Shown here piece by piece: positions 1 to 13,800 of a DNA stretch of 64,000 nucleotides; the stretch's first letter is position 1; each line of letters begins with the position of its first letter. The DNA lies in assembly GCA_023079485.1 (NCBI GenBank), contig CM041084.1, forward strand, positions 128,027,292 to 128,091,291, in the 5' to 3' direction. The translations under genes were made by a program, and so were the position numbers. This DNA is from Archilochus colubris (lineage: Eukaryota; Chordata; Aves; Apodiformes; Trochilidae). Below the pieces are notes generated by a model that saw only the letters and a program-made list of their open reading frames with translations, was not told the origin of the DNA and did no database searches.

Positions 1-182
1 GGAGTGGGAAGCTAAAAGAGGACTGCAGGCACCCTGTTAGTGACAATACTTTATAACCTGCCTCATTACAGAAACATTTAGTCTCCCATGATTTGGTCCA
101 TGAGGTTTTACAGGAGTATTTCTATTACACAGCCTGGTAAATCAGAACAAGACCTGCTGACATTGCCTTTGTCTTTCCAAAG

Positions 183-1817
183 ACTTCCTCAGTGAAGATA
201 CTCCAGTGGGGACAAGTTTCCTCCGTGTTGCTGCTCATGACAATGACCAAGGTGTGAATGCTGCCATCACATACTCAATGTTAGAGCATCAACTGGATTA
301 CTTCCAGATCAACCCCAGCACAGGCTGGGTATATGTGAACCGCCTGCTATCCCAGGTAATGTTGATTCTGCTTGGAAGTAAGCAACTTCCAGTGCCTCAA
401 ATCCATTGCAGAGGGTTAATTGCAATCTCTTGATTTGTACAAAATGGTTTGCAAGTATCCTGGATCTTCTTTGCTTGGTAGGCAACGCGCATTACCCGCT
501 ATATTGTAGCGACAGATGGAGGGAACAGGAGCAGCACTGTTGAGCTGGCTGTGACTGTCACTAATGCTCTCAGCCAGCCACCCCAGTGGGAGCAGAACAG
601 ATACTGGGTAACCATCCCTGAAAACACAGTTCGTGACACCAAGATAGTGGTATGTTAAAAGTGTAATTACTTCCCTCCCTCTTCTTTTCATTTCATCTTC
701 TTCCTCTGTTGTGCTCTGTCTCCATGGTATGGATGCCCACTCTGCAACCCTGTTGTGTTGTGCTGTTTCCTTATCAGCCTTCACACCTGAGTACCCCACT
801 AGTGTTTGTCAGGAGTGTCTGCTGTAGAATAGGCTGGCATTTCAGCTGGCAGCAGTTTTCCCAGGACTTCTTACACCATCAGCCCTCAGGGTGTGCTCCT
901 GCAGGCAGCAGCTTTGACTGAGAAGCAAATCCTGTGCCCTGCCTGCATGGGAATTCTTTGAGTGCTCCCACCAAGGGCCAGCTCCCTCACGCTTCCATCC
1001 TCAGTGGACTGTGCTTCCTGCCTGCATCTTTCCTACAGCTTTTCTCAGTTTAACTCTACAGCATGGACTAGCTGTAGTTTGCTTTGGAGTTCTTTTAACC
1101 CAAACCAGCTTCTTTTTAACCTTTTAAAGATAGGCTCTTCTGTAAATTGCCAGGTAATTCCTGCCTTCCTCGTCCTGCCAGTAATATTGCACTTGCAAAC
1201 AAATTGGATTTTGTCTGTATCTTGCCTGGTAAAATGTATGGCTGAATGGAGAACTGGTTTCCTTTTGGATGGCTTTTGTTTTGGAAGGAGGAGAGAGGAG
1301 GGGTTTCCTTTAGCCTGTGATGCAGTTCTAGCTTGGCATGTTTGCAGGAAGGTAAATTGACTGCTGTTTAAAGACCTGCAACAAACCTAAATGTTGTAAA
1401 ATGAGAATCATCTGTGTAAACTGCTGGTCTTCTGCTGTCCTGATCATATATGCATGTGTGTTCTTGAAGAATATATATGTGTCTATGTTCTTGCCATCAA
1501 GTTGAATATTTAACACTTGCAGCCTCGTGCTTCATGAACATTATGTGGTGGCTCTTTTCTTCTTCAGTCCATCAAAGCCACATCCCCCCTTGGTGATCCC
1601 AGGGTTACATATAATCTGGAGGAGGGTCAAGTTCCAGAGACTAACATGCCAGTTCATTTCTACCTGAGGCCAAACAGAGCAGATGGATCTGCTTCTCTTC
1701 TCGTCGCTGAACCACTTGACTTTGAGACAACAAAGTTTTTCACCCTGACAGTCCGAGCACAAAACGTAGCAATGACACCTTTAGCTTCCTTTACCACTGT
1801 TTGTGTGAACATAACAG
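183..1817 (+). CDS. Cadherin exons 183-355, 482-649, 1568-1817: two N-terminal-most visible repeats
   Basis: The first exon reads [20 protein letters not shown], a typical strand-A PE/ED start followed by the DxDxG calcium motif (here DNDQG). The repeat ends not with DVNDN but with [11 protein letters not shown], so a calcium-coordinating linker is missing. The next repeat (YWVTIPENT onward) has lost the DxD element, reading [16 protein letters not shown], but keeps LDFE before its G strand, and ends in the DVNDN at the next exon. Donors are cag|gtaatg, gtg|gtatgt and acag|gtaagc; acceptors are ggtag and cttcag. Intron 650-1567 (918 bp) holds nothing I recognise. Confidence 0.85.
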
Positions 1818-4800
1818 GTAAGCTCGTTGTGATATTTTTAGTACTCATGTATTAAAGTACCATCCATGAAATGTCAAGTCACCTAAGAATGCTTTCTATG
1901 TTTTTTGTACTGTAAAAGGAAGCTGTGCCATCATTAAAAGGGTATGTTTGATACAATCTCTAAGTGCTGAGATTGGCTGGACACACTGAAAATCTGAAAA
2001 TGTCATAATGCAAAAATGGGCTGTATGAATGCTTATGCAACACTAGTGCCTGCTAGTGTAATTGTGAAGATTTTCTTTTGATAGGGGGAAAAATCTAGTA
2101 AATGTCCCCAAACTATGGAAAGGAGACAAGTATTATTAGAAATCTTCTGTGCTATAGAAAGAGAAGCAGTTCAGATAAACATCAAATAGAAACTAAATCT
2201 GTTTATGGATTGTTATTACATTCAGAATTTTCTGTTCAACATTAAGTTTAAAACTAGAAATGAAAATTCAGGGGTCCTGACAATAGGTACAGTTTTCAAA
2301 TACTTGATCCAGTCTTCCTTATAGTGGTATCATTTTGTAAGGCTCTGCTATATAGCCACATAAAACTATAAATCTAATTTTAATTCTTTTTGAAGCATTG
2401 GTAGAGTTAATTGTTATTTGTCGTCATTTAGCTGAAAATATGAATAAATAAGGTCTCACCCACCACCATGGAAATGAGAGACCTAGCTGGTACTTTTCAT
2501 GGAAATCCAGCTTCCCTGCGTTGCTTTGTCACAGCATTGTCCTGTCTTCCACAGTCCATCAATGTAAAAACCTTTCAGGTTTGTAGAGCAAGAGTGCTTC
2601 ACATCAAAGGCAGAGCCTCATTGTAGATTATGGACCCTGCCCCCCAAAATTTTGCCTATAGTGCAGCTATTTGTATCAGTATCAGAATTTGGCAGAAGCT
2701 TCATTTTGCTCATAAGCAAAAATCCTGTTTAAATAACTTAGTATTTCATACAAATAAAGGTTTACACACACATGCATTATTGAGATAAAAAAGCAAGTTA
2801 AACACCTTCAAAAGAGAAATAACAATCAGATGGTTTACTAGGCAGAATTGTCCTTTATTTATGCACTAGTCCACAGAAAAGAAAGCCTTTCATGGCATCT
2901 TATTTTCCTTACCTTATTCAGTGAATTTGCTGGAACATATGTCTAAGAAGACATACTCTCTTCTATACAATAGGAAAAGAAAGACTGGTAGAAAAAAAAT
3001 TTCACAGATGATTATGCATACGAGAGAGAAAGAAAATGGGGATTTACAGAAGCTCACACAAACAACTTGAAAAAAAAAAAAAGTTATTTAAGACATCGGG
3101 CTTGCAAATAGTTGTATGTCAGAATCAATGGAGTCCCGTGGCATTAGTAAAACTAAATGTGTCCTTAAGGGGTTGCAGAATGACATATTAAGAATTTTGT
3201 TTGCTCTTCGTAAAGAGAGATGGATCCAAAGAACTGTCATTACAGCTCCACTGTTTTGATGCTGTGCCACAACAGAGGAAAATGACTTTCTTAAAATGTG
3301 GCTGCTAAACTGTGAAAAGTGCAGTAAGATGTAGGGGACTGTGAAGCATTTCTGAGTATAATCGTTTTACAGATAAAGAGGAACACTGGCTGGGCAGGTG
3401 GACACGATTCTGGAGCAGTTTAAAGAGACCCAGATCAGTGCTGCCATAGTCTCCCTGCCTCATCTGATCCTACACATCAGTTTTAGAGAGAAGATGTGTC
3501 AGGAAGTTGCCCTTTAAAACACTGGACATACCTTTTCCAGTTTAGCTCTCTACAGGGGTCAGGCAAGGATGACAAGCGAGAGCAGCACTGATGTGAGCTT
3601 AACATAACTTTTCATGGTGCCTTATCTGACCTGGCTGCAGATGGCTGGTACTAGGGCAGCCCTTCCCTTCTTTCTCCTGCACCATCTCACCATGTTCTTT
3701 GTGTTGGATCTGCACAGCTGCAGACCAGGTCAGATCAGCTACTCCCCTTCTCTCCAGAAAGTCAGTCTTCTCTCAGAGCAACAAAATGAGTGCTGTTTAC
3801 ATAGAGCACTTGATCCAGCTTGTGGAAAGGGGGATCCTATGGCCTAGAGCAGGATGACAAGAGTGGGAAGGTCAGCATGCTTCCTTTGGACACCAGCCAG
3901 TAGTTAGATGAGGCTAATGTGAAACTGCATCCTAAATAACCATTGAGTCCTACAGCCTCACATAACTGGCTATACTGCCCTACAAAGGGGAGGAAAGGCT
4001 GTCTTATACACCTTCCTTGTCAGTTCTACAGACTGCAAAATTCCCATTGCATGTTAATCAGCCCTTCAAAAAATGCTGAAAGTAACTTCTGCTGTAGATA
4101 ACCAACTCTTATAGACTGTGGATGAAATGCCTCTTGGTTCTGGCATTCATGGACTTACTATAAGACAATCACTGGTCAAATTATTAGCTAATATCTTAGC
4201 TGAGATTAGGCCACTGTCTCCCAGAAACTGCTTTATGTCTATAGAACACCTTCTGACAACTGCCATGAAAATGGGAAGACCCAAATCAGGATTACTTCAA
4301 GAAAAATTACAGTTATAGGGGAAAAAGAAGACAGTAAAAGAAGTCTTCAAACATTATCTCATCATAATCCTCATTGCTTCCTTTTGCAGATGTCAATGAT
4401 AATGTTCCATTCTTCACATCTTCTAACTATGAGGTGTCTGTGCCAGAAGGAGCTGATGTTGGCACATCTGTGGTTCAGGTGTTAGCTATGGACTTGGATT
4501 CTGGCCTACATGGAGAGGTTTGATTCTTTTCCTCCTAATAGGCAAGTTTTAGTACTGTAATTAGTGAGAGTGCACAGACAGCAGATAACAGGACAATGAG
4601 CCCCAAACACTTCCTACAGCGCTTGTCAAGCATCTGTCTAGCATATGCCAGATGTGCATAATATGGGATTCAGGCAGAGAAGATGCTGTTCATGATCTTG
4701 GGATCCAGTGTCACAGCAGCTCATCCTGATCCAACACTAATAATGAAGCACTTCTTTGTGCTCCTCAGGGTCACTTCCATGACAAGACAAGTGGAGGAGA

Positions 4801-7800
4801 CTACGGAACATGTTTCCAAACATGTTCCTCTTCAGCTCATTATTTAATTGACCAGCAGTGATGATGATCAGCTAAATATGGGTATTTAAATATGGTCAAT
4901 TAAATAACATTTCTTTTCACCATGACTGGTCAAATGGTTGGTCAAGCCAACATTTGACCATCATTGTCATAATGACTTCTACCTATGAAAAAAGCAATGT
5001 TATGAAGGAAACAGCTCATTTTCTTTGCATCTCCCTGAGCCTTTTTCAGAACTCCTACTAGTGCTTCTGAGAGGAAAGTAGAGATCTAGTAGAGATCTGC
5101 TGTACTGCAACTTCCATTTTGCAACTTCTGAAGAGCAACTTGTGTGGCAGAACTGCTTGGCAGGGCTCTGGCCATGACTTAGGGAGGTGGAGTGGTGGAA
5201 TTATATTATTTTGAGAGGAGGAAGCCAGATCTTTGTTAAAGGGAAAAATAGGGATAACTGTCATCAGTGGAGGTTTTCATTTGTTCAGTGTTGTTGAATG
5301 GGACCTGAACTCTAAGCCCTATTTTTTATTTTTCTTTTGAGATCAGAAGCACAGTGGGCTGCTAGAAGCTGCAAATGCACTAGGGAAGAATTCAGTACTT
5401 CCTCTCTCCTGTTATTCATGGTCTCTCTTAACTGCTTTTGCTGGCCACTGTTGGAGATTAGATACTGGGCTTGATGGGCTTTGATATGACTGGTACAGCT
5501 GTTCTTATGTTTGAGAATTCTAAGTGAGGTTTATTTCAAAAGACTACAAAATATTCCATACAGGTGAACTGTCTTTCCTTAGAGTCCTGCTCCTTTGCTG
5601 ACAGTCCCAGGAGGCTACTTCGGGAGGGCGAGCTCACAGCACTTGGACATACAAATGGAAGTGGAAACTGCAACTTTTCTTAACTATTACTTCATTTTTA
5701 GGTTCACTACTTAATACTGAAAGATGACAGTGAGGATTACAAGTTCTTCACCATTGAGCCTGAGACAGGAATCATTTCTACCCATGCATCCTTTGATAGA
5801 GAGAAAAGAGCCTCTTACTTGATTGAAGTTCAGTCCCAGGACTCTTCAGAATCTGCTAGACCTGGTGTCCATGGGCAGCCCAACACAGGTAAAACTAGTA
5901 AGGAATTATATATTGGATAAAAGATATCAGAGATTGGGTTCCTTAACTTTTCTTTATTAAGGGGTATGTGAACTGTCTGGAAACACAAGGTATTACATTT
6001 CTACAATTTCTGCATGTTCCTCTTGCATCTTCTTCTTAGACACAGCCTATGTAAGGATTTTTGTCAGTGATGTGAATGACAATGCTCCAGCATTTCCTCG
6101 GTCAGTTTATGAGGTCAACATAGATGAGGACAGGGATGTTGGAAGTCCTGTTGTGACAGCAACAGCAAATGATGAAGATGAAGGTAAGTAGACCTGCCCT
6201 GCATGTCCTTCTCTTTAAGTCATCTTAGTATTACTCTGTGTTGTGTATAGGGCTACTTTCTTCTTGGGCAAACAAATCTCTTCATTCAGGAGATGATTAA
6301 GCATTTGTAAAAGTGAGGCAAGTTCTGGACATATGGCAGCACTTTCTTTAATTAGGTGCTCAGCTGTGTGATGCAAAGGTCAAGCTAGCTGGCAGTCTCA
6401 CAGGGGCAGAATAAAATCACCTGGAGTCATAACCCTGCTGTAACTTCAGAAGACTTAACAGGAAAACTCACTCCTGAGCACCTGCTTCCTTTGTGCTGTC
6501 TCCTGTGTTTTCCAGAGCTGCCTGAGAGCCAGTTTTACTTATTACTACTGCAAGAAACCAAACTTGTGTGCTTCTTGGTGAATTAGTGAGGTGAATCTGC
6601 TTGTAGAAGAATTTGTCAAACAATGTGGGATGATAATGAAGGCATGGAGGAGACAGGAATTAGGCAGCTCTGATGGTGTGAAACTGCCCTATGACTAGAT
6701 GAGCTGAGCCAGCAGCCAGTTCCCATCTTTGCTACTGCAGAGGTTTTTTTGCTTCTTTGATGACTTAGTCCATCTCAGCTTGCTGGATGTGAATAGAAAC
6801 CCGTTGATAGAAAAGAAAGCAAGCTTGTGCATTGGTGACAGAACCCAAATGAACACCAGATGAATGTGTTGCTTGGAGCAGGAGGGTGCTGACCATTCCT
6901 TTCAGTGGCAGTGTTGCACTACCTGTGCCCCTCAGGGCCCGCGATGGAGAAGAGGTCATTTAAACCCCACTGCTGCAATTGGGAGGATTTGGCAAGAACA
7001 GGTAGCAAGTGATGCTGCAAGGCAGGCTGAAAAGATGGCCAGGCTTTTCCAAGCACTGAGCAATGCTCAGCACAGCCTTTTGACTTTCTTGCTATCTGTG
7101 TTGCTCTGGTCTTTTCACCCACAGATGACTCACAACTTAAAATACTGAATGTTCTTTGTATTCCTAGCAGTTCACCCATTTAATCTGGGAAATTACTTTT
7201 TCTCCTTGAATGCAGTGTTTTTCTTTTTCCTTTTCAAATAAGTAAACATAAGTAAACACCAGACAATTTTATTTGTTTTTCTTCCTAAATGTTTTGCAGC
7301 AGTCAAACAACTGCTGTTGTACCCAGGGAATGTTCCGAGATGAATTCTTGATCAAAATAGAGGACTTGTTATATTTTAGCACCATCCAGTGGTTAATAAT
7401 AATAAAAAAAAGGTAAGGAAAAGAAAAGGAAAAAAAAACAAGAAAAAAAAAAAAGAAAGAGGAAAAGGAAAAGAAAAAAGAATGACTTGGCTTTTGAAAT
7501 TGGATGTTTAGGAAACATTAGGAAAAAATAACTCCCAGTATTTTAATAGCATGTTACCTTTTTAGTATAGGTAACTGAATGCAAAATAAATTAGAGGCAC
7601 CTTATTCCTTTGTTATTAATAAACAGGTGCTTGCCTGTGACTGTAAATTATATTTGTGAATATAAATACAGACACAGCCCCCAGTACGCAACTCCTTCAA
7701 ATGACATACATGGATCATTCTGTCTGAGGCTGTGTCTATATTTATTCTCCCACACATGCTGTAGCAGTCTGGACAAACAAGGTTTTTCTTGGATACATTT

Positions 7801-10800
7801 CCCCTGTGCATAGCTGCACTGAGCACTCAGAGAAGGGACAGGCGATGGTAATTTACTTTATCTTGCAGGTGCAAATGCCAAACTACGGTATCAGATCACA
7901 TCAGGAAATGTTAAAGGAGTTTTTGATGTGGAACCTGAGGTTGGAACTGTCTTCATTGCTCAGCCTCTGGATTATGAACAAGAACAACATTATGAGCTCC
8001 GGCTCGTTGCTTCTGATGGGAAATGGGAAAACCACACTCTTGTCATCATCAATGTCATCAATAAGAATGATGAAGCACCAGTCTTCACTCAGAATGAATA
8101 CCAGGGCAGTGTCTTAGAGGAGCTCACAGATCTGCCTGTACTTGTCCTAAAGGTAAAGCAGCATGCAGAAAGCAGGACAAAACCTGACTTCTTGTTCAGC
8201 TCAATCACAGCCATTCACACAAATCCAGAAAGGTAGTTTCTTTAGGATGGGTGAGCCCTGGTATTAGGATTTAGTTAGCAGCTTTCTCTAAAGAAGACAA
8301 TAAAGTAAGCCTGGTTGAATTTGTGTGATGGACTTGCTTCCTTGACCAGCATAAATAACTAAATGATCTTAAGGGTCATAGAATCATAGAATCATAGAAT
8401 TAGCCGGGTTGGAAGGGACCTCAGAGATCATCAAGTCCAACCCTTGACCCACCGGAGCAGTTGCTAGACCATGGCACTGAGTGCCACATCCAGTCTTTTT
8501 TTAAATGTCTCCAGGGACGGAGAATCTACCACCTCACCGGGCAGTCCATTCCATAGCCTAATCACCCTCTCCGTGAAGAAATTCTTTCTAATATCTAACC
8601 TAAACCTCCCCTGGAAGGTCTTTCCCAACCTAAATGGTTCTATGATTCTAGGTGTTCTAAAATGTGATGGCTTTCTTCTACAAAGCAGAGCTAGCATATT
8701 CTCAGTAAGTGTATAAGCATAGCATGGTTGGCACACGTATCTCATGCATTTGAGTCAGGCTTTTCAGCTACATTTATACTACCAAATGAACATTATCAGG
8801 GTTTGCTCTTTGCCTTTGGAACTTGCTCGTCTTCATTGTTTTGTTGTTAGAGCAGTCCTTGGCATGAGGACTGCTTGGTTGGCCCAAGTAGCAGTGTCCT
8901 AAACAATCCCTGGATGCAAATCAGAAGCTGGGAGGTCTCTCTGGCCTGTGCTGACAAATCAGCTTGGGTATATTGCCACCCTGTTTTTGCAGCCTTCTGT
9001 GGACTTGGAGAGAAACAGTCCCTGTTTGCCTTTGGTTTCCAGCTCTGAAGAGTTTCACAAGAAACATTTACTCAGTAGATCTGTTATTATTTCCACTTGG
9101 TTCTTCCTGCAGTTATTTCCTCTTTCCCAAATATACTGGGAAGTAGAATGTATTTGTACAAGCGTGTTCTTTTTCTTTCTCTAGGTTGTTCATGATGTTT
9201 ATTGGAAGAGTACTTGACTTGGATTACTGAAACCAATAGCTGTTTGTTGTTAAAATGCATGGTATTTATTTAGCCTGCACAATACCAGCTGCCATCAGTG
9301 AAAGAGCAGTGGTTTTCCCTTCTCATTTACATAAACACCTATTGTGGCTTGTTCCAGGTTTCTGCAACAGATCCTGACCAAGCAGCTGATCAGAATGCCA
9401 TCAGCTATTCTCTGCATGGACAAGGGGCCAGCAGTGAATTCAGCATCGATGAGAACACGGGCGAGATCAGTGCAAATAAGAGGTTAGACCGGGAGAAGCG
9501 AACAACGTGGCGCTTCCTGGTCCTTGCAACAGATGAGAGTGGAGAAGGATTGACTGGCTTTGCAGATGTGATCATAGAAGTGAGGGATGTGAACGACAAC
9601 ACCCCCCATTTCCTCTGTGTGCTGGATGGCTGTTTCATGGGCCACGTCCCTGAGGATTCTCCAGCAGACACTTCTGTCATGGAAATGACAGCAGTGGACC
9701 TCGATGACCCAAAGGCTGGTACAAATGCTGTGCTAACATACAGCATCATTCAGAATGTCCAAAATGAAATTAATCTGAACTTGTTCTCAATTGACCCGGT
9801 TAGTGGCACCATTTATACTGTGCTCGGGTCCCTGGATCGGGAGAAGCAAGACAAGTACAGATTAGTGGTTGAGGCCAGAGATGGAGGAGGGCTCACTGGG
9901 ACGGGCACCGCCACTATCTTGGTAACTGATGTAAACGATCACGCTCCAGTCTTCCTGCAAAGGATCTACACTGCATTTGTCTCTGAGAACGCCAGTATTA
10001 ACACTGAGGTTGCAGTGGTGTCTGCCATGGATAGAGATGAGGGAGAAAATGCCATGGTGACATTCAGCATCATTGATGGGGACAACGATCGCAAGTTCTT
10101 CATAGAGACAGATGAGGTCAATAACTGTGGGCTCATCCGGCTGCGAAAGCGGATTGACTTTGAGAAGCCTCATGAGAGGGTGTTCAATTTGACTGTGAAA
10201 GCAGAGGACACGGATTTCTTCAGCATTGCTCACTGTGTGATCTATGTGGAGGACTCCAATGACCATGCTCCTGTCTTCTACCCCCAGTTTTATGAAGTGG
10301 CTGCTCTGGGGGAAGATGCACCTGTTGGCACCAAAGTTGTTCAGGTTTCTGCTGTTGATCTGGATTCTGGCCTAAATGGAAGGTTTTCTTTCCATCTGCT
10401 AAACAAGTCTGACCCATGTGGCCAGTTCTCCATGGCTAGCGATGGGTGGGTGATGGTTGCAGGGCTGCTGGATCATGAGACAGTGACACAGTACCAGCTC
10501 ATTATCACTGCCATTGATATGGGGCAGCCTCCTCTGACTGGCAGTGGCACTGTTTTAGTGACTCTGCAGGATGTTAATGACAACGGGCCAGAGTTTGAGG
10601 CTCATTATAGCCCAGTGGTCTGGGAAAACACAGCTTCTCCACAGGTCGTCCAAATGAACGAGACCTCCACCTTGCTGTATGCTAAGGACCGGGACACTGC
10701 AGCTAACGGAGCACCTTTCTCCTTTCACCTTCTCAGTGATTTTGATAGTCTAAATAACTTCAACTTGCAGGACTTCCAGAATGGAAGTGCCTTGCTCACT

Positions 10801-13800
10801 GCTCTGCGTACCTTTGACAGGGAAGTGGACAAAGTGTTCTACCTGCCCATCCTGATCACAGACAGCGGGATCCCCCCGATGAGCTCCACTAACACACTGA
10901 CCATTAATATTGGGGACCAGAATGATCACCCACATTCTGCAGGCCACATGGAATGTCTCATTTACAGCTATGATGGTAAATCACCCTGATGCTTGCTTCC
11001 AAGTGTGAGCTTGGCTGAGAGGATGCAAAACCAACAGACTACATGCTGTTTTCCATCTCACCCCAAAATCTTGCCATCTACTAGAAATAAGCCTGATTAC
11101 TGTATTTTAGATATCCTCTCTATGTTGCTGTCATTGCATCCAAATAGCTATTGTTTTTTGCCCTTTATAACCCAGTCAGCATTTTGGTCTGCCAAACTAA
11201 AAAAGTCTATAAGCTGGTTGGAGACTGCAGCCAAAATAGTGAAAATTAATAGTCCTGATGTTGTTTCAAGTCTTTCCTTAGAGGTGCCTTGTCTTTTTTT
11301 CCTTCTCATCTGATTTTCATAGCAGCCACCTTGTAAATTAAATCTCTGTAGCCCTACAGCAAACACCTGACAAGCAGGATGCTGTGCCATGTGGTATTTG
11401 CAGCGACTGCACATCTCTCAAGAACCATCACCACTATTTCTGTAGAGCTTTCAGAATTAAACCAGTAAAATTTGAATGGTCAACCTGTTTGTGTATGTAT
11501 GAGATGCCTGCCCATGCCACTTAAATGCTGTGTTGTTTTAGGTATCCTCCCCACGACTGTACTGGGCCAGGTCCATGCCCCTGATGATGATGATTTGGAT
11601 CACAAAACCTACCAATTTGAAGGGAAGCCATCAAGGTATTTGGAGAAATAAATGGGATTTGAGGGAAACGTATGGAAAACTTGCCCACACAATGAAACAT
11701 AAGTATTTAAACTGTCTTTTTTTTTTAAAAAACAAACATACAAAAGTATTTTGTTGGTTAGATACTTGTGTGTACTTCCCCAAAAGCTCTTCTGAGTGTG
11801 AGGCCACAATAAATAATGCTGCGTGCCAAACTGGTCTGCTTCCCATTTTCTGATGGGCTAGAACATCACTCCAAATTCCAGTTCACAGTTGTGCCCATAA
11901 TCAGTATCAGTGAGCCACTGCAGAAGAAGCACCCACAAACTCCCATGCTCCTTCATCCAGGCTCCTGGAGAGTTGATGTTTTGTGTCACCACTGGTTTTA
12001 AGACCTTATTGATATCAAATGTGTTCACACTGAAGTGCTTGGACTGCCACCAGTGTTGAGATGTATGTCTGCCTTTCAGAGGTTTGTCTCAATATATCTA
12101 AACCAGGAGTTTCCATCCTTCCTAAAGTTATGGCTATAGTAGCCTGAGTCTTCCTGCAGAGTAAAATATGGCATGGAAGCAGGACAAAACCTTTCTATAC
12201 AGGCAAAGAGTCATTAGGACACAACAGAAGGCAATGTTTAAATGTTCTGTTCTGCCTTGAACCTTCATGAGGGAAGACATCCACTTTCCCAAAATAAAGA
12301 GGATCAGAAAAAACCAGCAGTGATTATAATTGCTTCTTAGCTTTTGAACTTCTCATATCTTGTTTCTTGGCTTAACTCTTATTACAGGTACTTCATCCTT
12401 AATGATAACTCAGGTTTGCTGACAATGAAAGAAGGAACCCCACCAGGAACATACAACATAAAAGTTAGAGTCACTGATGGAGTCTGGCCAGATGTTGTCT
12501 CAACAGTAAAGGTTATAGTGAAAGAAATCAAAGATGATGCCCTCAACAATGCTGGTTCTATACGAATAAAAGGTAAATAATGTGATGAAACACATTAGGA
12601 TCATAATTCTGAAATCCACCTCTTTAATCCTACTGCTGGAATTCTAATGCCCTTAGCCTTGGGAGGAGAATTCATAGTTTTCTAGCTGTTTGAAAATGAA
12701 CCTTTTTGCATGGTTTTCTGACACTGCACATGAAAGCACATCTATGGAGAAAAAAGGCAGGAAGAAATCCTTGTTTAATGCAGGAAACAGGTGAATGATT
12801 TCTACACCAACTTCTCAACAAAACAGCAATTTATATTTCAGGAAAAAAACCAACAGAACAAGTGTGTGCCGGAGATACACCAAATTCTTTCAATATTTGG
12901 AAAACTAAAATCTTCTTGAACATGTTTCTTATTTGAAAGATTTATTTTAAAGAAATCAGTAAGATTCAAAAAGTTTCAAAACAGAAACCCTGAGCAGAAA
13001 CTGGCATGGAACTTTTCAGAGCCGAAAAATGCAAATATTTCTGATTTGCAGGTGAATGCATTTTCTGCAACCTTAGCATTATTTTCTGGTGCTTCTCTCT
13101 CTTATTGCTGCAGCTGTTGCAATATAAGCATTTGTCAGGCTTATATCTTCTATTACAGATATCACTCCAGAGGAGTTCATATCCCAGTCCTCTGAAAACC
13201 AGAGTAAATACCACCAGATGAAGAAGCTGCTTTCAGAAATTATATCAGTTCAACTAGACAATGTTCACATATTCAGTGTGTTAAATAGCCCAACTCAAAC
13301 CCAAGGAGTTGATGTTTGGTTTGCAGTTTATGGTCCATTCTATTATAAAGCAGAAAAACTTAATGGCAATGTAGCTGCCTCCAGAGCGTGGGTAAGTACC
13401 CCTGCTGCACACAGCAACCACAGCAACTTCTCATTGTGTCTGTTCATGTAAAATCCATTGCCTAGTGAATGTGTGTGCCTAGAATGACTGAGAGAATAAT
13501 GTGTGAGAAAAATGGATGGTTTAAATCAGTGCATCTCAGAATCATAGGATGGTTTGGGTTGGAAGGGACCTCAAAGTTCACCCAGTTCCAACCCCCCTGC
13601 ATGAACAAGGACACCTCCCACCAGACCAGGTTGCTCCAAGCCCCATCCAACCTGGCCTTGAACACTTCCAGGGAGGGGGCAGACACAACTTCTCTGGACA
13701 ACCTGTTCCAGTGTCTCACCATACAGTGAAGAATTTCTTCCTAATGTCTACTCTAAATCTACCCTCTTCCACCTTAAAACAATTAGCCCTTGTCCTATCA

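Noticed and set aside
8464..8745. 93-codon - strand frame
   Set aside because: CR1 ORF2 C-terminus fused by chance to the opposite-strand CR1 tail and flanking sequence.
9405..10417. - strand frames of 65-134 codons opposite the giant cadherin exon
   Set aside because: Shadows of a strongly coding + strand exon with full cadherin motifs.
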